Of a DNA stretch of 14,889 bases, positions 6,928 to 13,425 are shown one piece after another. The stretch is from Desulfobacteraceae bacterium (GTDB lineage Bacteria; Desulfobacterota; DSM-4660; Desulfatiglandales; JALVMZ01): assembly GCA_027032655.1 (NCBI GenBank), contig JALVMZ010000252.1, positions 1 through 14,889 on the forward strand. Direction: 5' to 3'. Position numbers and translations under genes: made by a program. Within the stretch, counting starts at the first letter, position 1, and each line of letters opens with the position of its first letter. The notes beneath the pieces are model-generated. The model saw only the letters and a list, made by a program, of their open reading frames with translations, had not been told where the DNA came from and ran no database searches.

Positions 6928-7416
6928 ATGAATCCACCTGGTGATAAGAAAAGTCTATATTCTGCCTTATCTTCTATGACTACCGGGATATACATACTTA
7001 CCACTTCCTGTGAAGATATAATCAATGGTATGATTGTAAGCTGGGCAACACAGATATCTTACGAGCCTCCCCTTGTTTTGGTTGCTGTCCATCCTAAAAG
7101 ATATACCCATGGACTGATACTTAAAAGCAGAAGCTTTGCTCTAAACATACTTTCCACAGAGCAGAAATATCTGGTAAGTAGATTTAAAGCCCCTGAAATA
7201 AACAATAGATTTTCAGGTATTAAATGGAGAAAAGGTAAAACAGGATCCCCTATCCTGAATGAATGCATCGCCTTTCTTGACTGCAGGCTCGTTGACACTT
7301 ATGAACCGGGCAATCATACCCTGTTTATCGGCGAAATAATTGATGGAGACATCAACTCCAATGAAAAGCCCCTCTCAAATATTGAGTATGGGAAAAGCTA
7401 TCTTGGAAATACCTGA
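6928..7416 (+). CDS. Flavin reductase-like (flavoredoxin-type) FMN-binding protein
   Basis: 162 residues. The opening S-M-T-T-G-I-Y-I-L-T-T block (16-26), followed by N-G-M-I-V-S-W-A-T-Q-I-S and E-P-P-L-V-L-V-A-V, is the signature of the flavin reductase-like split-barrel fold that binds FMN. N-I-L-S near residue 73 and H-T-L-F-I-G-E-I near the end complete the domain. Members include flavoredoxins and NAD(P)H:FMN reductases; the partner here is not given by the sequence. It begins 17 bases after rnhA with a purine-rich GAGG site, making it the third gene of a rex-rnhA operon. Redox logic with Rex is plausible. Confidence 0.88.
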   Translation: MNPPGDKKSLYSALSSMTTGIYILTTSCEDIINGMIVSWATQISYEPPLVLVAVHPKRYTHGLILKSRSFALNILSTEQKYLVSRFKAPEINNRFSGIKWRKGKTGSPILNECIAFLDCRLVDTYEPGNHTLFIGEIIDGDINSNEKPLSNIEYGKSYLGNT

Positions 7417-7452
7417 ATTAACTGAATAACAATTCTTGACTTTTTATAAAAC

Positions 7453-7466
7453 TTTTGATATCAAAA
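7453..7466. promoter_or_regulatory. Perfect 14-base palindrome upstream of the zinc-ribbon gene
   Basis: TTTTGATATCAAAA is fully symmetric and lies 44 bases before the next gene's ATG, just after a possible -35 box TTGACT at 7436. It could be an operator for a dimeric regulator. AT-rich palindromes also arise by chance, so confidence is low. Confidence 0.25.
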
Positions 7467-7509
7467 TAAATTATAGATTATTTTAACTTAATTTTTAAAG
7501 GAGATTCAT

Positions 7510-8409
7510 ATGAAATGTCCAAAGTGTGGCTATATAAGCTTTGATTACAATCAGGTCTGTCCCAAATGTAAGAAAGAGATATCAGAGCAGGCAAAAATGA
7601 TGAATCTGCCTGATTTCAAGCCAGACCCCCCTGATCTGTTGAGCAATCTCTTTTCCAATGAACCTGAAATGGAAACTGCAGAGGAAATGAGCATCCCGGA
7701 AACGCAGGAAATGTCCCAGGAAATAGCATCTGAAGAACCTGAAATGATCAGTATAGAGGGTAAAGAGGAAGAAATCACTGAAGAGCCAGTAATTCAGGAA
7801 GAAGAGATAGACCTGGAAATGATAGAAGAAGCTCCAGCAGAAATGGAGGAACAGGCTGCGGAAGATAAGCCTGAAATCAGCATGGAAGAGATTCAGGTTG
7901 AAGAGTCACAATTAGAAACATCTGTGCCAGAAAGTATTGAGATTAATGAAATGGAAGAGGAATCAGTTATTAAAGAACCAGAAACAGAAGAGAAAATATC
8001 AATAGATATTGAGGATATCTCCACCCAGGATTCACCTGATATTATGCAAGAATCAGAGGCTACGACACCTGCTGAACAGGAGATTGAAATATCACTTGAA
8101 AAAGCATCAGTTGAAGAGGAATCCCGGGTTGAAGCAGAAAAATCTGGTGAGGAGGAGGCCATTGAATTCCCGGAGCTTGAGAGCCTTGAAATTGAAACAG
8201 AAGTCCAGGCTCCTGAATCAGATGAACATCCAGAGGAAGAGAGCCCTGAGATAGAACTGGACATCTCTGAAGAAGAGCTCTCACTTGATCTGGAAGAAGA
8301 ACAACAAACAGAACAAAAAGAAGAAGATGAGGAACTCATTGATCTCGAAAACCTTGATCTTGACCTTGAACTTGAAGAACCTGAAGAGCCTGAAGAGGAA
8401 TCAAAATAA
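7510..8409 (+). CDS. Zinc-ribbon protein with long acidic disordered tail
   Basis: 299 residues. The N-terminus carries CPKC at C3/C6 and CPKC at C17/C20, a short zinc ribbon. From about residue 45 to the end the chain is dominated by Glu with Ser, Ile, Pro and few positive residues, with many EE, PE and SPE runs; this should be intrinsically disordered and strongly negative. No enzyme motif or membrane helix is visible. AAAGGAG seven bases before ATG 7510 is a strong ribosome site. A possible -35 TTGACT at 7436 is followed by a weak -10. The function is unknown; a nucleic-acid or protein-binding adaptor is conceivable. The composition makes apparent frames on the other strand Ser-rich artefacts. 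Confidence 0.85.
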   Translation: MKCPKCGYISFDYNQVCPKCKKEISEQAKMMNLPDFKPDPPDLLSNLFSNEPEMETAEEMSIPETQEMSQEIASEEPEMISIEGKEEEITEEPVIQEEEIDLEMIEEAPAEMEEQAAEDKPEISMEEIQVEESQLETSVPESIEINEMEEESVIKEPETEEKISIDIEDISTQDSPDIMQESEATTPAEQEIEISLEKASVEEESRVEAEKSGEEEAIEFPELESLEIETEVQAPESDEHPEEESPEIELDISEEELSLDLEEEQQTEQKEEDEELIDLENLDLDLELEEPEEPEEESK

Positions 8410-8414
8410 AATAC

Positions 8415-8443
8415 TTGACTACTGAAAATATTATAAATAAAAT
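8415..8443 (+). promoter_or_regulatory. Promoter of tRNA-Phe
   Basis: TTGACT at 8415-8420, exactly 17 bases, then TAAAAT at 8438-8443 (five of six in each box). It sits 13 bases before the tRNA, so the precursor would have a very short 5' leader. This is the best-looking sigma70-type promoter in the window. Confidence 0.65.
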
Positions 8444-8456
8444 TTTTTATAAATAT

Positions 8457-8529
8457 GCCGAGATAGCTCAGTCGGTAGAGCAGGGGACTGAAAATCCCCG
8501 TGTCCCCAGTTCGATTCTGGGTCTCGGCA
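8457..8529 (+). tRNA. tRNA-Phe (anticodon GAA)
   Basis: 73 bases. The acceptor arm GCCGAGA pairs with TCTCGGC plus discriminator A; D arm GCTC...GAGC; the anticodon stem GGGGA/TCCCC encloses CTGAAAA, with anticodon GAA; the T arm contains GTTCGATTC. The CCA end is not encoded. It is flanked by its own promoter and terminator, so it is a stand-alone transcription unit. Confidence 0.97.
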
Positions 8530-8540
8530 TCAGAAAAAAC

Positions 8541-8567
8541 AAGGGGCTGGGTGAAAGCCCCTTTTTT
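8541..8567 (+). terminator. Rho-independent terminator after tRNA-Phe
   Basis: AAGGGGCT (8541-8548) pairs perfectly with AGCCCCTT (8556-8563) around a 7-base loop, and T residues run to 8567. It ends the tRNA transcript 12 bases after the mature tRNA and separates it from the PilZ gene. Confidence 0.9.
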
Positions 8568-8597
8568 AATATATTCTGATCAGACCCTGGTGAGATA

Positions 8598-8942
8598 TTG
8601 AAAGAGAGAAGAAAAAAGACCAGAATTCAGGTAAGATGGCCTGTTAAGATATATACCCAGGACGGCTCCATAAGTGGAGAGGCCAGAAATATAACTTCTG
8701 AAGGTATGCTTATTTGTGCAAATGACCCATTAACCCTCAATGAAGAATATCAGATATCCTTAATGCCACCAGGGCATAATCCTATTGGTATAGCTGCCAG
8801 GGTAATATGGTCTGATTTTTATGGTCTCTGTGAAGATAATATCCCGGTGTGTATAGGAGTCTGCATGCTGGAAATCTCTGATGAAGACCGCCAATTCCTT
8901 GATAGCCTTGCATCCCTTCCATCTGATTCAGCCACGCAGTAA
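8598..8942 (+). CDS. PilZ-domain protein, probable c-di-GMP binder
   Basis: 114 residues, a single PilZ domain. RKKTR (R5, R9) fits the RxxxR c-di-GMP motif, and NITSEG (31-36) fits the second motif (D/N)xSxxG with Thr in place of Ser. Beta strands typical of the domain follow, including a conserved A-A-R-V-I-W segment near residue 61. The start is a TTG at 8598, preceded by GGTGAG at normal spacing; no in-frame ATG explains the N-terminal RxxxR. The Thr substitution may weaken but need not abolish ligand binding. It would be a cytoplasmic effector of c-di-GMP control of motility or exopolysaccharide, in keeping with the sugar-nucleotide epimerase gene that converges on it 11 bases away. Confidence 0.85.
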   Translation: MKERRKKTRIQVRWPVKIYTQDGSISGEARNITSEGMLICANDPLTLNEEYQISLMPPGHNPIGIAARVIWSDFYGLCEDNIPVCIGVCMLEISDEDRQFLDSLASLPSDSATQ

Positions 8943-8953
8943 TTCCTTAGTTT

Positions 8954-9922
8954 TTATACTCGATAGTATTCTCTATACCACTGAATGAATCTCCTTATGC
9001 CCTCTTTAAGTGGTGTCTTTGGATTATAACCCAATTTCTCCTTTGAATGCTCAATATCAGCGGATGTCTCAAGCACATCCCCTGCCTGGAGGGGCATCAT
9101 CACCTTTCTTGCCTCCATGCCCAGTTCTTGCTCAATTATTTTTATAAATTCAAAAAGTTCCACTGTATTTGCGTTTCCTATATTGAATATCTCATAATCA
9201 AAGACTCTATTAATGGCAGAGACTGTCCCATCTATTACATCATCAATATATGTGAAATCCCTTTTCATGCGGCCATAATTAAATACATTAATGGGCTTGT
9301 TATTCAAAATAGCCTTTGTAAATAGAAAGAGTGCCATATCCGGCCTTCCCCAGGGACCATATACTGTAAAGTATCTGAGCCCTGTGCATGGAATTCCATA
9401 TAGATGGTGATATGCATATGCCATTAATTCATTTGCCCTTTTAGTTGCACCATAAAGGGACAAAGGTTGATCAACCCTATCCTTCTCACTGAATGGTCTC
9501 TTCTTATTTCCTCCATATACAGAAGAAGATGATGCATATACAAAATTTTCAATGTCATAATTCTTTGCCATTTCCAGGAGATTTAAAAATCCCTTTAGAT
9601 TACTCTTCTCATACGAAAATGGATCCTTAAGGGAGTGTCTTACCCCTGCCTGGGCAGCAAGATTGCATATTATGGAAATGCGGTGTTTATTGAAGGTCTC
9701 TATCAAAGCTTTGTGATCCTGGATGTCCTGTTTATAGAAATGAAAATCCGGATTTTCTATTAACAATTTAAGCCTTGCCTTCTTTAGTGATACATCATAA
9801 TAGGGATTAAGATTATCCAATCCAACAACTATATAGCCAAGCTCAAGCAATCTTTTACATAAATGAAATCCTATAAATCCTGCAGCTCCTGTTACAAGTA
9901 TAATCCTCTTTTGCTCTTCCAT
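8954..9922 (-). CDS. UDP-glucuronate 4-epimerase-like NAD-dependent epimerase
   Basis: 322 residues, short-chain dehydrogenase fold. The NAD+ loop G12-A-A-G15-F-I-G18 opens the protein; catalytic S132/S133 in SSSSVYG and Y157-x3-K161 follow. The N-P-Y-Y-D-V-S-L-K-K-A-R segment at 39-50, Y-G-P-W-G-R-P-D-M-A-L-F-L-F near 188-201 and G-R-M-K-R-D-F-T-Y-I-D-D-V are features of enzymes interconverting UDP-glucuronate and UDP-galacturonate, rather than GalE. It would supply galacturonate for capsule or LPS-like polymers. The ATG at 9922 has only a weak purine-rich site. It is monocistronic here, convergent with the PilZ gene. Confidence 0.9.
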   Translation of the reverse strand: MEEQKRIILVTGAAGFIGFHLCKRLLELGYIVVGLDNLNPYYDVSLKKARLKLLIENPDFHFYKQDIQDHKALIETFNKHRISIICNLAAQAGVRHSLKDPFSYEKSNLKGFLNLLEMAKNYDIENFVYASSSSVYGGNKKRPFSEKDRVDQPLSLYGATKRANELMAYAYHHLYGIPCTGLRYFTVYGPWGRPDMALFLFTKAILNNKPINVFNYGRMKRDFTYIDDVIDGTVSAINRVFDYEIFNIGNANTVELFEFIKIIEQELGMEARKVMMPLQAGDVLETSADIEHSKEKLGYNPKTPLKEGIRRFIQWYREYYRV

Positions 9923-10126
9923 ACTTTATAATCTCTAATCCTTTTGAGGTGCTTATCTCTTCCTGATGGTATCCTCAAAACCCAAAAAAATCTTCTTACA
10001 GGTTTTACAGCCCTTCTTGTCTGAAAACCTGGCAAAAAATAATTTATTGGCGTTTGGTTATCTCAGCATGATAATGGATTTAATATCAACTAATTTTATA
10101 TTAAATTTTGCAAAGCCTTCAGTTAT

Positions 10127-10168
10127 AAAAAATGGTATCCGCTTTAAAAATAACAGCGGATACCATTT
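10127..10168 (-). terminator. Rho-independent terminator of the groES-groEL operon
   Basis: A perfect 14-base-pair stem (arms 10130-10143 and 10155-10168, AAATGGTATCCGCT and its complement) with an 11-base loop; on the minus strand it is followed by six T residues. It lies about 34 bases after the groEL stop. Confidence 0.9.
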
Positions 10169-10182
10169 ATCATTTGTATTAT

Positions 10183-10201
10183 ATACCTGTCAAACAGGTA
10201 T
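10183..10201 (-). other. Second short hairpin directly after groEL
   Basis: ATACCTGT and ACAGGTAT form a perfect 8-base-pair stem with a 3-base loop, touching the groEL stop codon. It lacks a T-run, so it is not itself a terminator; it might protect the 3' end of the mRNA or affect release at the stop. Confidence 0.5.
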
Positions 10202-11830
10202 TTACATCATGCCTCCCATTCCACCCCCTGGTGGCATTCCGGGCATCTCTTCTTTCTCTTTTGGCTTTTCAGCAACCATAGCTTCAGTGGTAAGTAATAG
10301 AGATGAAACCGATGCTGCATTCTGTAAGGCATATCTTACCACCTTTGTGGGGTCTATAATCCCTGCTTTTACCAGGTCTTCATATTCAAGGGTCTGGGCA
10401 TTAAAACCAAAACTCCCTTTACCAGATTTTACCTTTTCCACAACCACAGATCCCTCTTCTCCTGCATTATTTGCAATCTGCCTTAATGGTTCCTCAACGG
10501 CCTTCTGGATTATTTTAACCCCATACTGCTCATCTCCCTCAAGTTTCAGCTTGGAAAGTGATGGGGCACATCTGACAAGTGCCACACCTCCACCAGGAAT
10601 AATGCCTTCTTCAACCGCGGCTCTTGTGGCATTCAGTGCATCCTCCACTCTTGCCTTCTTCTCCTTCATCTCTGTTTCTGTTGCAGCTCCCACATTAATC
10701 ACTGCAACACCACCTATCAATTTTGCGAGCCTTTCCTGGAGTTTCTCCCTATCATAATCAGAGGTTGTCTCTTCAATCTGAACCCTTATCTGTTTCACCC
10801 TTGCCTCAAGTGCTTTTCTGCTTCCACCACCATCAACAATGGTTGTGGTGTCTTTATCTATGTTGATAGTCTTTGCTGTTCCAAGGTCATTGAGTGTTAC
10901 ATTCTCGAGTTTTAATCCCACATCCTCTGATATCACATTTCCTCCTGTAAGTATTGCTATATCTTCAAGCATGGCCTTCCTTCTGTCTCCAAAGCCAGGG
11001 GCCTTTACAGCCGCACACTGGAGGGTGCCTCTCAGCTTGTTAATTACAAGTGTGGCCAGTGCTTCACCTTCCACATCCTCTGCGATAATCAGCAGAGGCC
11101 TTCCCATCTTTGCCACCTGCTCAAGTATGGGAATCATATCCTTCATATTGCTGATCTTCTTTTCATGAAGTAATATGTATGGTTCAGAGAGGTTTACAAT
11201 CATCTTCTCCGGGTCTGTTACAAAATAGGGTGATAGATATCCTCTGTCAAACTGCATACCCTCTACTACTTCAAGGGTGGTCTCCATTCCTTTGGCCTCT
11301 TCCACAGTGATTACCCCTTCCTTTCCCACCTTATTCATTGCCTCTGCTATTATATTACCAATGGTGGGGTCATTGTTGGCAGAGATGGTTCCCACCTGGG
11401 CAATCTCTTCCTGGTCTTTTGTGGGTTTGGATATCTTTTTAAGCTCTTCCACCACAACTTCTACAGCCTTCTCTATTCCCCTTTTAATTGCCATGGGGTT
11501 TACTCCGGCTGTAACCAGTTTGGAACCTTCCCGGAATATACACTGTGCCAGGACAGTGGCTGTTGTGGTTCCATCACCAGCAACATCAGATGTCTTGGAG
11601 GCCACCTCTTTTACCATCTGGGCTCCCATATTTTCAAATTTATCCTCCAGTTCTATCTCCTTTGCAACAGTAACACCATCCTTTGTGATTGTAGGTGAGC
11701 CAAATGACTTTTCAATTATTACATTTCTACCTCTTGGACCAAGAGTAACCTTCACTGCATTTGCAAGGGTATCCACTCCTTTCAGGATCAATTCCCTCGC
11801 CTTCTCTCTGTATTGAATCTCTTTTGCCAT
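10202..11830 (-). CDS. groEL: Chaperonin GroEL (Hsp60)
   Basis: 542 residues, normal length for group I chaperonins. The ATP site GDGTTT is at 85-90, the first equatorial block T-L-G-P-R-G-R-N-V at 29-37, apical-domain blocks are complete, and the chain ends in the classic Gly/Met-rich tail GGGMGGMM. It forms the double-ring folding chamber capped by GroES. The gene follows groES by 60 bases and is closed by a strong terminator. No unusual changes are visible, and it should be a functional single-copy-type GroEL. Confidence 0.99.
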   Translation of the reverse strand: MAKEIQYREKARELILKGVDTLANAVKVTLGPRGRNVIIEKSFGSPTITKDGVTVAKEIELEDKFENMGAQMVKEVASKTSDVAGDGTTTATVLAQCIFREGSKLVTAGVNPMAIKRGIEKAVEVVVEELKKISKPTKDQEEIAQVGTISANNDPTIGNIIAEAMNKVGKEGVITVEEAKGMETTLEVVEGMQFDRGYLSPYFVTDPEKMIVNLSEPYILLHEKKISNMKDMIPILEQVAKMGRPLLIIAEDVEGEALATLVINKLRGTLQCAAVKAPGFGDRRKAMLEDIAILTGGNVISEDVGLKLENVTLNDLGTAKTINIDKDTTTIVDGGGSRKALEARVKQIRVQIEETTSDYDREKLQERLAKLIGGVAVINVGAATETEMKEKKARVEDALNATRAAVEEGIIPGGGVALVRCAPSLSKLKLEGDEQYGVKIIQKAVEEPLRQIANNAGEEGSVVVEKVKSGKGSFGFNAQTLEYEDLVKAGIIDPTKVVRYALQNAASVSSLLLTTEAMVAEKPKEKEEMPGMPPGGGMGGMM

Positions 11831-11890
11831 TTTTTTTAGTCCTCCTTACATTATATCTTTAATAAAAAAATCTTTCCTATGATATATGCA

Positions 11891-12178
11891 TTACTCTATT
11901 ACAGCAATTATATCATCTTCCCTCATAATAAGATGCTCTTCCCCCTCTATCTTCACTTCAGTTCCAGCATATTTTCCAAAAAGCACCTTATCCCCTTTTT
12001 TGACCTGAAGTGGCAGCCTCTTACCACTCTCAAGCACCCTGCCATCTCCCACTGCAATCACCTTTCCTTCAATGGGCTTCTCCTTTGCAGTATCAGGGAT
12101 AATAATACCCCCCTCTGTCTTCTCTTCCTCTTCCATCCTTTTTACAATTATTCTGTCATATAATGGTCTGAGCTTCAT
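11891..12178 (-). CDS. groES: Co-chaperonin GroES (Hsp10)
   Basis: 95 residues from ATG 12178. A longer reading from ATG 12187 is open, but GGAGG abuts that ATG directly, whereas it stands nine bases from the ATG at 12178, where the family start M-K-L-R-P-L-Y-D-R also begins. The mobile loop E-E-K-T-E-G-G-I-I-I-P-D (20-31) and the roof hairpin are present, with Y-A-G-T-E-V near residue 70. It caps GroEL and is cotranscribed with it. Confidence 0.97.
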   Translation of the reverse strand: MKLRPLYDRIIVKRMEEEEKTEGGIIIPDTAKEKPIEGKVIAVGDGRVLESGKRLPLQVKKGDKVLFGKYAGTEVKIEGEEHLIMREDDIIAVIE

Positions 12179-12268
12179 ACTGATCATCCTCCCTTTTAAA
12201 TTTTGTCTATTTCATTAATCCCAGACATATAAGATATAAAAAAATTAAAGAATTTTATGCATCAGTCT

Positions 12269-12296
12269 AAGATAATAAATATATAGTAAATGTCAA
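12269..12296 (-). promoter_or_regulatory. Candidate promoter of groES-groEL
   Basis: On the minus strand TTGACA (complement of 12291-12296) is followed after 16 bases by TATCTT (complement of 12269-12274). It is about 90 bases before the groES start and just after the end of the epimerase gene. No CIRCE inverted repeat and no sigma32-type box is apparent in the gap 12179-12312. Confidence 0.5.
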
Positions 12297-12312
12297 GAAA
12301 ACATCATAATTT

Positions 12313-13275
12313 TTATTTCCCGATCTTCTTTTTCCACCATTTAAGGGTTTCCCTGATACCTTCTGAGAGCGAATATCCTGCTGTCCATCCCAACTGGAAT
12401 TTTGCCTTTTCCACGGAAAGGCAGCTCCACTTAAGGTCTCCCGGCCTTGCGGGGGCCCTCTCCGGCTCTTTGAGATAATCGGGAAGATCAGGCATTACCT
12501 CCTTAACCGCCTCATAAATTATTCTATATAGCTCGATGGTCTTTGTGGGCCTCCCTGTGCCAATGTTATAGATACCTTCAACAGTGTCTGATAGGGCAAT
12601 TAAATTCGCCCTTACCACATCCTTTACATAACAATAGTCCCTGACCATTCCATCTGGGTCTTCAGGATAATGATTGAGCACAGAAGGTATTTTGTTTAGC
12701 AGATTATTCATAAAAACGGCCACAACACCCGCTTCTCCCCTGGGTATCTGTCTTGGACCATATATATTGGCATACCTCAAAATAACGCTCCTGAGGGCAT
12801 ACTGATGCCTGTAATATCCAAGATAACACTCAGAAGCGAACTTTGATACCCCATAAGGTGAAAGGGGTTCTATCCTGTGTTCTTCATCAGCAGGGGCACC
12901 TGGAATATCTCCATATATGGCACCGCCAGAAGATATAAATATAAATTTTTTCACTCCTGATGAAACAGCACCCTCCAGGAGATTGAGAAGTCCTTTTATA
13001 TTCACATCAGCATCCTCTAAGGGGTTATTAACTGATACAGGAACACTCGTCTGTGCTGCATGATGATTTATGATTTCAGGCCTCTCTTTCTCTATTATTG
13101 TCCTCAACTCAGGACTCCTTATATCCATCTCATAAAATACTGCATCTGAATTAAAATTCTGCCTTCTCCCTGTTGTCAGATTATCCACAACTATCACCTG
13201 ATGCCCCTCCCTTATATAGCCGTCCACCACATTGGATCCGATAAAACCTGCCCCTCCAGTTACCATTATCTTCAT
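12313..13275 (-). CDS. UDP-glucose 4-epimerase-like NAD-dependent sugar epimerase
   Basis: 320 residues. G7-G-A-G10-F-I-G13 is the NAD+ loop; S115/S116 and Y141-x3-K145 are the catalytic residues; L-R-Y-A-N-I-Y-G-P-R-Q near 171-181 and G-M-V-R-D-Y-C-Y-V-K-D-V form the sugar-nucleotide pocket. The sequence style (HHAAQTSVPVSVNNP) is that of the prokaryotic GalE-like/WbpP-like group; the exact substrate (UDP-Glc, UDP-GlcNAc or other) cannot be fixed. GGAGG seven bases before ATG 13275 is a strong ribosome site. It is transcribed divergently from the cysteine synthase fusion and ends just before the groES promoter. Confidence 0.9.
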   Translation of the reverse strand: MKIMVTGGAGFIGSNVVDGYIREGHQVIVVDNLTTGRRQNFNSDAVFYEMDIRSPELRTIIEKERPEIINHHAAQTSVPVSVNNPLEDADVNIKGLLNLLEGAVSSGVKKFIFISSGGAIYGDIPGAPADEEHRIEPLSPYGVSKFASECYLGYYRHQYALRSVILRYANIYGPRQIPRGEAGVVAVFMNNLLNKIPSVLNHYPEDPDGMVRDYCYVKDVVRANLIALSDTVEGIYNIGTGRPTKTIELYRIIYEAVKEVMPDLPDYLKEPERAPARPGDLKWSCLSVEKAKFQLGWTAGYSLSEGIRETLKWWKKKIGK

Positions 13276-13425
13276 ATATTCCTCCAGATATAAATTATTT
13301 TTAGATCCATTATATTATTTATTTTATATATCACCAATGTCTTGATAAAATTATATTATGCCATAATTGACAATGTCTCTCCAGAGTGCTAATGAAGATA
13401 AAATTCTAATTTTAAGAGATTGTAA

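Noticed and set aside
7551..8339. Ser-rich frames on the minus strand opposite the acidic protein
   Set aside because: They follow from the complement of GAA/GAG-rich codons and have no start signals.
10202..11816. Long open frames on the plus strand opposite groEL (Ser/Thr/Phe-rich translations)
   Set aside because: They are antisense shadows of groEL with no family resemblance or ribosome sites.
13384..13392. GAGTGCTAA, identical to the right half of a CIRCE element
   Set aside because: The matching left half TTAGCACTC is absent nine bases upstream, and the downstream gene is not a chaperone. Taken as chance.
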